Source: Blastocatellia bacterium
GTDB lineage: Bacteria > Acidobacteriota > Blastocatellia > UBA7656
Length of the DNA stretch: 64,000 nucleotides
Reading direction: 5' to 3'
Assembly: GCA_035275065.1 (NCBI GenBank)
Contig: DATENM010000031.1
Location: 1-64,000 of the forward strand
The position numbers and the translations under genes were made by a program. The notes beneath the pieces were generated by a model. That model was not told the origin of the DNA, did not search any database, and saw nothing but the letters and a program-made list of their open reading frames with translations. Below are positions 38,915 through 47,146 of the stretch, in pieces. Numbering within the stretch: position 1 is the first letter of the stretch; every line of letters begins with the position of its first letter.

Positions 38915-40068
38915 TTCGGCCCCCCTTTGACGGCGGCATGGAGTTCGGGGACGAAATTCCAAAGGTTCTGGACGATAAACGACACGTAACGCCGCTGGCT
39001 TTCCCACACATCACGGATTAAGATATCGGGTTTCTTGTCGACCGAGTAGGTGGGAGGAATATACGCGGCGTCTAATTTCCACCGCAGGGTCTTGAAGAGG
39101 AGCCGCAGGTTATAATCGACCAGGCTATAGCCGATAAATAGGGTCGGCCACTTCATAAGGTGCGCCAGAATATTATTGCCGAATGGATGGTAGGGATGCT
39201 TATCGCTCATACGCAAGACGAACTGTATGTAATCCTCATCGGTGAGCACAATCGATTCCGGCTTGTCCACATCTCCATGAATCTTGAGAATATATGGCTG
39301 CTTGAAATCCGGGTTTCGCAAGCAATCAACCGTTTTAGTCTTGTTTTGGGTATTCGGGTTATAGACGCTGCGCCGATATTGCGTCGCGGGCTTGCCGGCG
39401 GCCTTCTCCTGTTCGGCCTTTTTGTCCAGCGCCTGTTCGTAAAGCTGGTCGTAGTTCGTGGTGATAACAATAGGAAACTCAAGGTCCGCCAGTTTTTGGA
39501 GAATCTCAGACGGCTCGCGCCCTACGTAAACCTCTTTCTTAATCTCTTCCACCAGACGGGACCGGAAAAGTCTAGTTTCAAAATGCTGTGCGACCCTTTG
39601 CAAATTCCACCAGTCACGGTTCGGATAATTACTCTTCTCTGCCAGATTTTTAGACAACTGGCTGGCAATAGGAGGAGCCTTCTCTTTTGGGTAACTATAT
39701 TGCGGGAGTTCAGGAGGAGGAAGGGTGTGTATGGCAGAGCCTAGAAATAGTATGCATTGATGTTGAGCTACTCTCTCTACGATGTAGTTAAAAATTTCAA
39801 CATAGGATGTATGGGCTTGATCGACTTCTGCGCCGTCAGTCAAGGCGATTCCGTTCGAGGTGTAAATTTCAGGTCGGTATTGCGGTTCGGGAATTGGCCT
39901 TCCGGCAGCACCGGCTGCTTCGAGCCAACGCTGTTTTTCTTTTTCAACTTTGGCGAGTGCTTCGGCTGGCGTTTGACCGAAGGCAGAGCACATTTCAAGG
40001 TCAGGAATGTCGGCAATGTAGCCTTGTTTATCCTCTTGGTAAAAAATATTGATGTGATAGTCTTTCAT
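38911..40068 (-). CDS. HicB-like antitoxin domain fused to SIR2 NADase-type domain
   Basis: I choose the ATG at 40068 over the TTG one codon earlier, giving 385 residues. Residues 4-62 match HicB antitoxin domains (GYIADIPDLEMCSAFGQTPAEALAKVE, ending GRPIPEP). Residues 95-325 are a SIR2_2-type domain: CILFLGSAIH (nucleotide loop, with SAI in place of the usual AGxS), VITTNYDQLYE with Asn205, ILKIHGDVDKPESIVLT with His264, and FIGYSLVDYNLR. The catalytic Asn and His of SIR2 NADases are kept. It is first gene of the operon, overlapping the nSTAND gene by four bases. Likely an NAD-consuming effector held or targeted by the HicB part. The order of events is inference. Confidence 0.8.
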   Translation of the reverse strand: MKDYHINIFYQEDKQGYIADIPDLEMCSAFGQTPAEALAKVEKEKQRWLEAAGAAGRPIPEPQYRPEIYTSNGIALTDGAEVDQAHTSYVEIFNYIVERVAQHQCILFLGSAIHTLPPPELPQYSYPKEKAPPIASQLSKNLAEKSNYPNRDWWNLQRVAQHFETRLFRSRLVEEIKKEVYVGREPSEILQKLADLEFPIVITTNYDQLYEQALDKKAEQEKAAGKPATQYRRSVYNPNTQNKTKTVDCLRNPDFKQPYILKIHGDVDKPESIVLTDEDYIQFVLRMSDKHPYHPFGNNILAHLMKWPTLFIGYSLVDYNLRLLFKTLRWKLDAAYIPPTYSVDKKPDILIRDVWESQRRYVSFIVQNLWNFVPELHAAVKGGPK

Positions 40069-40171
40069 CAATCTATTCTTGGTTTCAAACCCTATTACCT
40101 TACAAGCCGGAGGAATCGATTGGGTACGGCCATGTGGCTGCCGCCTGATCCGAATGGTCGAAAACCAGATA

Positions 40172-40200
40172 ACGATAGTCCTACATTATAACCGTGTCAA
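40172..40200 (-). promoter_or_regulatory. Candidate promoter of the HicB-SIR2/nSTAND operon
   Basis: On the minus strand there is a consensus TTGACA (40200-40195), a 17-base spacer and TATCGT (40177-40172), about 105 bp before the ATG. A TATAAT (40190-40185) also lies in the spacer and could serve with another -35. The promoter is inside the cargo, just inward of the decayed insertion sequence, so the operon carries its own start signal when it moves. Confidence 0.4.
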
Positions 40201-40218
40201 TTAGATTACCCTTTGTTT

Positions 40219-40980
40219 CACGGCTGTAACAGAGTCTGGGTTAACGGCGCAAGATGAGCTTTAACCCTTCAAGTGGTTGAGCGTTCTACTTCCTTCTCGC
40301 ATCGGGCAGGTACTTGGAGCCTTCCCTCAGCGCCAGCCCCATTACCAGATTGTTTATTACTGCCATTGCCTGCGCCGCATCTCCTATTCGCAACCTGCAA
40401 TAATCCTCTCTCCGTGTCCAGTCTCTCCGATAGTGTAGCCTGTTTTCTATCTGTCAATGCTTTTGCACTATCTCCAATAACTTCAACGCATTTGCTTGTT
40501 TGTAGCTTAGGCTTGTTACTCCATAGCTCACCTCGTTACGCTTCTTGCCGCTTGTTAGTTTTTCCACTTCTCTTTCTATATCAACGGCCTTGCCCAGTAT
40601 TCGAGAATAAGTAATCGGATGCGGCACTGTGTCGCGGTCAAAGTGGAGGGCTTGTTGGAGAAGTTCTTTTCGCAACTCTACCCGCTGAGCTATCTCGCGA
40701 GGTACCTGCTCGCCAGCAAGTTTAGCAAGGATGATGAAAACCAAAGCAACTGCAAGCGCATAGCGGATGCCGTGCGGATCGAGGCGGTCATTAAGATTCT
40801 GAAGATGTTCATAGAGGCTGCCTACAGCAAAGAAGAAAGCATCGTCTAAAGCGTCAAGCTCCAGACCAGCAGTGTTATACTTCATAGAGACCTTCCTCCG
40901 GCTCTGTTTAGTCTTTCAACTTACAGATTAACTGGGTTAGGTCCTTTTTTTAGTTGTCAACCTACTTTGTTACAGCCCTG
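40219..40980. mobile_element. Decayed ISAs1-type insertion sequence, right arm of the transposon
   Basis: The element is bounded by CACGGCTGTAACAGAG (40219-40234) and the complement of CAGGGCTGTAACAAAG (40980-40965), which match at 14 of 16 positions and continue with a shared GGTT-AC stretch. It contains one transposase pseudogene. Intact ISAs1 elements are about 1.2-1.4 kb, so about 0.5 kb has been lost from the middle. Confidence 0.7.
40286..40885 (-). pseudogene. ISAs1-family transposase, internally deleted and interrupted
   Basis: A single frame runs from the ATG at 40885 to a TAG at 40286-40288, interrupted by an in-frame TGA at 40454-40456. The N-terminal part (LNDRLDPHGIRYALAVALVFIILAKLAG) is the DDE_Tnp_1-associated domain. 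After about residue 107 the sequence jumps to GKKRNEVSYGVTSLSYKQANALKLLEIVQKH, the C-terminal part of the family, so the DDE catalytic core is missing. The TGA replaces the Trp of the family HWxIEN motif; beyond it the frame still encodes QIENRLHYRRDWTRREDYC. Both lesions make it inactive. Confidence 0.8.
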
Positions 40981-40990
40981 AGCATGAGTG
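40981..40990. repeat. Target-site duplication, right copy (AGCATGAGTG)
   Basis: Identical to 36431-36440. Removing 36441-40990 restores a plausible continuous intergenic sequence between treS and the DUF1080 gene. Confidence 0.85.
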
Positions 40991-41072
40991 GCGATTTCGG
41001 CTTGCGCCGGACAAGGCGGCGGCTTAGAGTGTGCTTCTTGCCAATCGTGAACATCAATTCGAGGGAGAGACT

Positions 41073-41852
41073 ATGCGAATGCTCAAATCGAGATGGTTGA
41101 AGATCAGCGCGCTGATGGCGTTTACGTCGCTCGCAATTATGATCATTTCTAGCATTGTGGGGTCAAGTCAAGCTATGCAAGAACTGAAGCCTTTCGATCC
41201 GCCGAAAACCGAGCCGCCCATCGTCACGCCGGGCCGCACGCCGAGCGATGCGCCGTCGGACGCCATCGTCCTGTTCGATGGCCGTGACCTGTCCGCCTGG
41301 CGCAGCGCCGCAGGCAGCACTGATGCGAAGTGGACAGTCAGGGACGGCTACATGGAGGTCGCGGCGCGCACCGGCGACATCGCCACCAAACAGGAATTCG
41401 GCGACTGCCAGTTGCACATCGAGTGGGCAACGCCCGCTGAAGTCAAAGGCACCAGCCAGGAGCGCGGCAACAGCGGCGTCTTTCTGATGGAGCGCTACGA
41501 AGTGCAGGTGCTCGATTCCTACGACAACAAGACTTACTTTCACGGCCAGGCCGGGGCCATCTACAAGCAGTATGCGCCGCTCGTCAACGCCTGCCGCAAG
41601 CCCGGCGAGTGGCAGACCTACGACATCATATTCAAAACGCCGAAGTTTGATGAGCAAGGCAAAGTCACCGAGCGCGCCCGCATCACCGTCTTGCAGAATG
41701 GCGTGTTGATCCAGAACAACGTCGAGATATACGGCAACACCTGGCACGACAAGCCGGCGCTCTACATCGCCCACGGGCCGAAGGCGTCGTTGAAGCTACA
41801 GGATCACGGCAATCCTGTGCGCTATCGCAATATCTGGATCCGTCCGCTCTGA
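41073..41852 (+). CDS. Secreted DUF1080 (3-keto-disaccharide hydrolase-like) protein
   Basis: The start is the ATG at 41073 after GAGGGAGAGA, giving 259 residues with a signal peptide or anchor ending near residue 35. The DUF1080 jelly-roll has [51 protein letters not shown], and the C-terminal block [20 protein letters not shown]. Related proteins cleave 3-keto-glycosides. The insertion of the transposon 83 bp upstream may have changed its expression. Its last 120 bp recur at 47713-47832. Confidence 0.85.
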   Translation: MRMLKSRWLKISALMAFTSLAIMIISSIVGSSQAMQELKPFDPPKTEPPIVTPGRTPSDAPSDAIVLFDGRDLSAWRSAAGSTDAKWTVRDGYMEVAARTGDIATKQEFGDCQLHIEWATPAEVKGTSQERGNSGVFLMERYEVQVLDSYDNKTYFHGQAGAIYKQYAPLVNACRKPGEWQTYDIIFKTPKFDEQGKVTERARITVLQNGVLIQNNVEIYGNTWHDKPALYIAHGPKASLKLQDHGNPVRYRNIWIRPL

Positions 41853-41854
41853 AA

Positions 41855-41977
41855 ATGATGAATGATGAATAAGGGAGACAAATCCCATGGCAATGGGCGC
41901 GGTAGGCTTACGGCAGCCTTCAGGCGACCGCCTGCCCTCCGGCCGTTCATCATTCATCATTCATCGTTCATCATTGC
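41855..41977. repeat. Mirror-arm repeat of 7-base units (ATGATGA)
   Basis: The left arm is ATGATGA units (41855-41872). The right arm is TCATCAT/TCATCGT units (about 41944-41977), with a roughly 70-base spacer. It directly follows the DUF1080 stop codon. Confidence 0.8.
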
Positions 41978-41988
41978 TTTTCCTGCCT

Positions 41989-42285
41989 CTAGGGATTGCC
42001 TTGAGCAGCCGGTGGCGGCTCGCTCGCCGCCGGGCGAATTGTCCGCTCGGCGTGGCTGGCGCTCTCCCACGCCGCCAGCATCACGACATCGTCGTGAAAC
42101 TTATTGCACACCACCGGGTCTAACTGGCGCAAGGCATTCAAACCGCGCTTAAAGGCGGCTTCCTTTGCCGCCGTCGCCGTCACCCGGCTGTCCCTATGCG
42201 GATACCTGTCGCTCAGCGCATCCTCAAATTCCGCGATGTCGGCTGCCTTGATGATCAGAAAATCCGCCGGCAGCTCACGGTCGCA
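41989..42285 (-). pseudogene. 5'-truncated gene fragment, GC-rich, family not recognised
   Basis: About 98 C-terminal residues remain (CDRELPADFLIIKAADIAEFE, then RGLNALRQLDPVVCNKFHDDVVMLAAWESASH). They have codon use like the GC-rich host and end with a normal stop at 41989. Upstream of about 42285 the sequence changes abruptly to lower GC, and no plausible start exists. The gene has lost its 5' part at this breakpoint. Confidence 0.5.
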
Positions 42286-42286
42286 A

Positions 42287-42829
42287 ATGGTTTTTGAAGG
42301 TCTCAAATCGAAGGACAAAGGGCCTTTTGAACAAGCACATCGAGTATTGGGTGAACTGATCGTCTTTGAAGCTGGCAAGGAAGAAATTGAGGATTCTCCT
42401 GATCCTTAGTGGATTGCGGGTGGTGTATGTTTCGTTTTAGAAGATCATGCAGGAGCGCAGGAGGATTCTGCACTTGATGTGAAAAAAGCGCGACGAGTTT
42501 CCTTGCACCCGAATTGGATGCGTGATCATCTTGACGCATCAAAAAGCACCGGAATAATTCCGGTGCTCGTAACTCCCGTGTCAAAAATTACACAAGGTGT
42601 TGTCTCGCACTTAAAAGGTGTGACTCTTTGGCCGCTCAATGAGTTTCGCAATTGGGCCGAAGTGGCAGTCTCAACAATTCGCGAGTTGCGCACCACGTTT
42701 CTTGAGCCTGGAGATTTAATTTGGCGCGCTCACGCTGCGGAACTTTTCGTGTCTCGTGGGCTAGATGCAACTAGCCTTACAGCCCGATTGAAACAGCGGC
42801 TTGCTAAAGATCACCTTAAGCCGATTTAA
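42287..42829 (+). pseudogene. 5'-truncated gene fragment with in-frame stop, family not recognised
   Basis: One frame runs from the breakpoint (42287, MVFEGLKSKDKGPFEQAHRVLGELIVFE) to a stop at 42829, broken only by a TAG at 42407-42409. Past the TAG the frame gives WIAGGVCFVLEDHAG, then KKARRVSLHPNWMRDHLD and PVLVTPVSKITQGVVSHLKGV. The continuous protein-like sequence suggests the C-terminal about 180 residues of a larger gene. The family was not identified; the pattern recalls C-terminal domains of restriction- or helicase-associated proteins, but that is a guess. Confidence 0.5.
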
Positions 42830-43210
42830 ATAACCCAATAATAATCCGCCAAAGTCTGTCGATGCCTTTAATATCAAACCCTGACTATAAAGGCACTTGA
42901 AAGATTCCTTCGATAGAATTGCTCAATGATTATAGTGCAACATAACGTCCTTTATGTATCACAAAGCCTATGCTATAACTTCACTCGTCCGAAGGAGCAT
43001 AACGGCTAAAAAGGGGATCAGACCGCCTGGATCGGGACAGGCTAGAGGAAGGCCCGGACCAAGAAAAGCGTTTATAGGCCAAATGTGGAGGGCGAATTTT
43101 GAGCACCGCTGCAAAAAGGTGGGAATACAATCAAGCAGCTTTGGGAACAGAATTGAATCTGCATTTGGCAGATAAGCACGCAGCCTTACGAGTTTAAGTT
43201 AAATAAAACA
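42830..43210. other. Gene-free low-GC spacer
   Basis: I see no credible gene, RNA or strong repeat here. A short open frame near 42954-43175 has no familiar motif or ribosome site. Base composition is visibly lower in GC than the host DNA. Confidence 0.5.
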
Positions 43211-44050
43211 ATGGCCCTATCTACGTTTCACAAACCTAATACTCGCACTATCATAACCATTATTTGGAATTTCTTGGTGCTGTCTACTGCCGTGATGAGC
43301 CCCATGTACTATTTGAAGATTAGCAATTGGCTTCAGTCTTTAGGGTTGTGGAAGTTTGTACCGAAGGAAAATGGCCAAGTGGAGCAAACCATCTTTGTTA
43401 CAGCTGCTTGGCTAGTGGCAACAAACTTGAGCAGTGTTGTAAGCCTTTTCTTTGTTAATGACGAGGCAAGTCAAGAAAGAGGGAGATTGATAAGAGATAA
43501 AGCTATCCCATCAGAATGTAGGCAAATGGCTCGCCGCGTTGAACGTAAGCTTAGATTCGTCTACTCGATAACTTGGGTGATGGTCCTGTTTCTGGTACTT
43601 GTAATTTTCCTGCTTATTTATCACGGCCCTTCAGCGAGTGTAATTCACTTTGCAACCATTTCTTCTGGTGGCATCTACTTGTTTGTGGTTTTTCTTAACG
43701 ATCTTATAGGGCATTCAGCCATTAAAAACTGTGAAAATATTAAAGAAAAAACGATAGAAGAACTAGGCAATTTGCCAGATGGCCCAACTAAAGAAAATAA
43801 GAAAGAATTTTTGGAGGAACTAAACGAGCAAATAGTTTCAATGTCCTTTTTTACTAAAGTAGTTTTCTTAGTCGATATACCAATTCTTTTAGGTTTAGCG
43901 ATTATATATTGCCAGGAGTATGGCGTGCTAAATGAATCCGTATTTAGATTAGGGTTTGCCACCGGTGCTATTGCTATGCACATTCTTGCGGCAAATTTGG
44001 TCTCCATTGCTCTAAGCGTATTTGTTTTTCAAGAAGCGCAATCCCAATGA
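43211..44050 (+). CDS. Unrecognised integral membrane protein in low-GC island
   Basis: The 279-residue protein has about five or six predicted membrane helices (near 16-36, 66-86, 118-140, 147-165, 219-238 and 249-275) and a charged loop at 90-115. The family was not recognised. GC is about 40% by eye, well below the host, as in the ABC transporter that follows 25 bp downstream. It may be co-transcribed with it, but nothing shows it belongs to the transporter. Confidence 0.6.
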   Translation: MALSTFHKPNTRTIITIIWNFLVLSTAVMSPMYYLKISNWLQSLGLWKFVPKENGQVEQTIFVTAAWLVATNLSSVVSLFFVNDEASQERGRLIRDKAIPSECRQMARRVERKLRFVYSITWVMVLFLVLVIFLLIYHGPSASVIHFATISSGGIYLFVVFLNDLIGHSAIKNCENIKEKTIEELGNLPDGPTKENKKEFLEELNEQIVSMSFFTKVVFLVDIPILLGLAIIYCQEYGVLNESVFRLGFATGAIAMHILAANLVSIALSVFVFQEAQSQ

Positions 44051-44075
44051 AACTCAATGAAAGGTAGGATCGACA

Positions 44076-45122
44076 ATGTATTCACAGAACTACTTGTTCT
44101 TGAAACGATGTATGCTTAGCATTTCTAATCAAGCTGTTAAGATGGTTTTGATCGTTTGCTTCTTTAGCTGCTTAATAGCTTGCTCTAGCTGTAGGCAGAC
44201 TAATGGAACCAAACAGCCAAATACAGTTGTAAAAGTGGGTGTTGTTACTTGGGCCGGGGTTGGCCCAGGATACGTTGGGGTAGCCAAAGGTTTCTTCGGA
44301 AACATTCAGGTAGAGATGCGTATTATCGAAGATACTAATGCAAGATATTCAGCATACTCTAGTAGTGATTTAACTATGATGCTTACAACTGCCGATCAGC
44401 ATTCAAGGGAGTTTGAAAGAGGACTTCCAGGTAAACTATTTTGGATCACAGATGTCTCAAATGGCGCTGATGGTATGGTTGCTTTGAAGAGTATTAAGAC
44501 CTTGGCTGATCTTAAAGGCAAGCGTATCGCATATCCTGTGGGGACAGCTAGCGACTATTTATTACAAAAGGCATTGCAAAGCGTAGGAATAAACCGGACG
44601 GATGTAACATTACGAACGGTTGATGACCCCAATAACGCAATTGCTGCTTTTAATGCAGGGCAAGTAGATGCAGCAGTAGCTTGGGAACCATTACTAGGCG
44701 AAACAGTTGCTTCCGGTAAAGGTCACATCCTTTTCACCTCAGCTGATATACCAGGAGCAATAGTAACTGCTTTTGTCGCTAAGGATGAATTCATTAATGA
44801 TTCTGTTACAGCAAAAGCCTTCTTAGATGGATGGCAGAAGGCAATTGAGTATAGCAAGAGTAATCCCGACGAGGCTTACGCAATTATGGCTCAGGGAATG
44901 AGTATAAAACCTGAGGAAGTAACCGGAATGATGTCAGGTATAAAGATAGGGGATCGACAATTGAATAAAGATTTCTTTTGCCCAGACTCGTCTGGCATAA
45001 TCCGGCTTGCTAAAGTTGTAGAAGATTCTGCTGCCTACTGGAAGGAAATAGGTGTTCTAAATCAGCCTCCTTTTGCGCAAGACCGTCTGGCTACTTTTAC
45101 CCAGAATTACTTATGTCGATGA
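44076..45122 (+). CDS. ABC transporter substrate-binding lipoprotein (NMT1/SsuA-like)
   Basis: The 348-residue protein has a lipoprotein signal with lipobox LIAC (Cys36). The binding-protein fold shows VVTWAGVGPGYVGVAKGFF, LADLKGKRIAYPVGTASDYLLQKAL and AFNAGQVDAAVAWEPLLGE, as in nitrate/sulfonate/taurine and thiamine-precursor binding proteins. It delivers a small organic or oxyanion ligand to the permease; the ligand cannot be inferred. First gene of a three-gene operon with low GC, consistent with horizontal acquisition. The start could be at 44112. Confidence 0.8.
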   Translation: MYSQNYLFLKRCMLSISNQAVKMVLIVCFFSCLIACSSCRQTNGTKQPNTVVKVGVVTWAGVGPGYVGVAKGFFGNIQVEMRIIEDTNARYSAYSSSDLTMMLTTADQHSREFERGLPGKLFWITDVSNGADGMVALKSIKTLADLKGKRIAYPVGTASDYLLQKALQSVGINRTDVTLRTVDDPNNAIAAFNAGQVDAAVAWEPLLGETVASGKGHILFTSADIPGAIVTAFVAKDEFINDSVTAKAFLDGWQKAIEYSKSNPDEAYAIMAQGMSIKPEEVTGMMSGIKIGDRQLNKDFFCPDSSGIIRLAKVVEDSAAYWKEIGVLNQPPFAQDRLATFTQNYLCR

Positions 45123-45139
45123 CTTAGAGACCCTTTTCA

Positions 45140-46021
45140 ATGGAAATTACGATTGCAGGGTGGGCTATTCCATTTATCCTAACTGGGGGAGCCCTTCTGT
45201 TCTTTTGCATTCGCCGTCCTCTTATAGAACTCAATGCCTTTTCAAGGACGAAATTTTCTTCCCTTGACTCAGTAATAGCTACTTTTGGTGGAATAGCCCT
45301 ATTTATAGGCATATGGTCATTTGCATCTTGGCTTCGACCGACGGGAATTACTAGAATTCCTTCTCCTTGGACAACCTTTAATGAAGCTCATATGCTTATT
45401 GTAAATGGCACTCTTTATGAAGAGGCAAAACAAAGCTTCATCCGTGTTTTAGCTGGTTTTTCAATTGCCTCAGTAATTGGGGTTAGTGGGGGACTTCTTG
45501 CCGGAAGTTTTGTATTGGCAAACCGATTAACTCTTCCAGTTAATACATTCTTCCGGTATATCCCTCCCACAGCATTTGTCTCTGCAATGATTGTTTATTT
45601 TGGAATTGGGGAATCCTATAAATATGCGGTGGTGTTCATAGGAGTTATCTTCTTTATTTTTCAGATGACAATCGATGTTGTTGAGGATCTAGATATTAAA
45701 TTTCTCGAAATGGGGCTAACCACAGGGCTTTCGAGAGTTGGGGTTTTCAGGCGAGTTATACTACCGGCCTCGTGGCCTCGAATCGTAGATGTCTTGCGTA
45801 TAAACTTGAGTGCTGCTTGGACATTTCTCGTCGCAGCTGAGATCATTGGTGCGGATACCGGTTTGGGGCACTTAATAGCAATTAGTCAGAGGTTTTCACG
45901 AATAGAGCAACTCTATGTAGCTATTTTAATCTTCGGTGTAATTGGCCTTTTAACAGATTGGGTTATTCAATTCATTTCCAATAAACTATTTCGCTGGCAT
46001 GCGATCCAAGTTTCCAAATGA
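45140..46021 (+). CDS. ABC transporter permease (SsuC/TauC-like)
   Basis: The 293-residue protein has two N-terminal helices and a BPD_transp_1 core. The EAA loop reads EMGLTTGLSRVGVFRRVILPASWPRI near residues 192-217. It begins 17 bp after the binding protein and overlaps the ATPase gene by four bases (ATGA). Confidence 0.85.
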   Translation: MEITIAGWAIPFILTGGALLFFCIRRPLIELNAFSRTKFSSLDSVIATFGGIALFIGIWSFASWLRPTGITRIPSPWTTFNEAHMLIVNGTLYEEAKQSFIRVLAGFSIASVIGVSGGLLAGSFVLANRLTLPVNTFFRYIPPTAFVSAMIVYFGIGESYKYAVVFIGVIFFIFQMTIDVVEDLDIKFLEMGLTTGLSRVGVFRRVILPASWPRIVDVLRINLSAAWTFLVAAEIIGADTGLGHLIAISQRFSRIEQLYVAILIFGVIGLLTDWVIQFISNKLFRWHAIQVSK

Positions 46022-46809
46022 ACTGTTTGATTAAGCTCAATCAAGTATCCTTCTGTTATAGCACCCATAAAATTGTTCAAAATCTCGATCTGTGCATAGA
46101 GCGCGAATCAATCATGTCTATTATGGGTCCTTCAGGTTGTGGCAAGTCCACTTTATTGCGTCTGATCTCTGGTCTTGAACTTCCATCATTGGGATATATT
46201 AGTTTTGATGGCGAAGCAGTATCATATCCTCCAAAGGACTTGCGGTACTCATTCCAAGATTATGATGCTTTTCCTTGGCTAACGGTTGAGGAAAATGTGT
46301 TGTTGTCTAACAAATCTCTGAAGAGAAAGGATGCACTTTCTCAAACTAACGATATTCTCAAACGAGTCGGGCTTTATGACCACCGCAAAAAATATCCCGC
46401 ACAGTTATCTGGAGGAATGCGTAAGAGACTTGCTTTAGGCCGATGTATTGCGGGAGCGTCTAAAGCCATTTTACTGGACGAGCCTTTTTCATCTCTTGAT
46501 GTTGACGCACGTAATGACTTACATAATCTAGTACTGACATTGGCAAAACAAATCAAGTGTACTTTTCTAATTGTTACCCATGATATTGAGGAAGCGATCT
46601 TTTTGAGTAGCAAAGTGGTAATTGCCACTCAGTTGCCGTTTCAAATAAGAGCGATTGTAGAAATTCCATTCCCTTATCCACGAACCGAAGCGTTGCTTCT
46701 ACTTCCAGAATTCCAAATTATAAGTAAAAGAATCCGAGGGCTACTTATACAGCACTCATCCGAAATGGGGCGAATACTAGGAGACAGAGAAAATATAAAT
46801 GATGCTTAA
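46018..46809 (+). CDS. ABC transporter ATPase (SsuB/TauB-like)
   Basis: The 263-residue protein shows Walker A GPSGCGKST, Q-loop SFQDYDAFPWLTVEEN (the FPWLTV pattern is typical of nitrate/sulfonate/taurine ATPases), signature LSGGMRKRLALGRCI, Walker B AILLDEPFSSLD and H-loop VTHDIEEAI. All catalytic residues are present, so the transporter looks functional. The ATG overlaps the permease stop. Confidence 0.9.
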   Translation: MNCLIKLNQVSFCYSTHKIVQNLDLCIERESIMSIMGPSGCGKSTLLRLISGLELPSLGYISFDGEAVSYPPKDLRYSFQDYDAFPWLTVEENVLLSNKSLKRKDALSQTNDILKRVGLYDHRKKYPAQLSGGMRKRLALGRCIAGASKAILLDEPFSSLDVDARNDLHNLVLTLAKQIKCTFLIVTHDIEEAIFLSSKVVIATQLPFQIRAIVEIPFPYPRTEALLLLPEFQIISKRIRGLLIQHSSEMGRILGDRENINDA

Positions 46810-47146
46810 AAGCATTATTTAAGTATAGTATTCAAAGCTAAGTAACTGGTTTTCCGGCTTTCTCTTTACGGAGCTATAGTTACTACCAGCTTAGAACTCT
46901 ACCGGATCAATTACTTTAAGCGGCCAAGCCTTCATCGAAACTCTTTGCATTCTGTTGTGTGTCCTGTCATTCCCCTCGCCTCTTCCCAGTCATTTTAATC
47001 GCGCCTCAACTCTCTTTCTCCCCTCTTCCTCTGATTTGAAGTAGTGCATCCTCGTTTCTGTAATTTCGCGAGGCTGGTGGTCGAATGAGCGGCCACGAGG
47101 TTATCCTTATGGGGATTATGAACATTCCCGAAGGAGGATCTCCCCT
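46810..47146. other. Gene-free spacer between low-GC island and IS256 remnant
   Basis: Nothing coding is recognised. GC rises gradually to host level after about 47050. An AAGGAGG at 47131-47137 belongs to the following transposase fragment. The left end of that insertion sequence should lie here, but I cannot place it. Confidence 0.5.

Larger units (their letters stand above)
36441..40980. mobile_element. Composite ISAs1-type transposon carrying a HicB-SIR2/nSTAND operon
   Basis: The outer left end reads CAGGGCTGTTGCAAAGT (36441-36457). The outer right end, as reverse complement, reads CAGGGCTGTAACAAAGT (40980-40964). They match at 15 of 17 positions and are bracketed by the perfect 10-bp direct repeat AGCATGAGTG. 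Inside, a 162-bp piece (36441-36602) and a 762-bp decayed insertion sequence (40219-40980) each end inward with the same motif starting CACGG (36602 inward; 40219-40234). The cargo between them is one minus-strand operon (36632-40068) that fills nearly the whole 3.6-kb interior. Cargo GC looks about 45-50%, below the flanks. The transposase copy is broken, so movement would need an enzyme in trans. Confidence 0.85.

Noticed and set aside
40068..40071. HicB part considered as a separate antitoxin gene
   Set aside because: The frame continues without stop or internal start into the SIR2 domain, and no HicA toxin gene is adjacent.
42954..43175. A 73-codon plus-strand open frame in the low-GC spacer
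   Set aside because: No ribosome site, no family resemblance, and mixed composition; likely chance or remnant.
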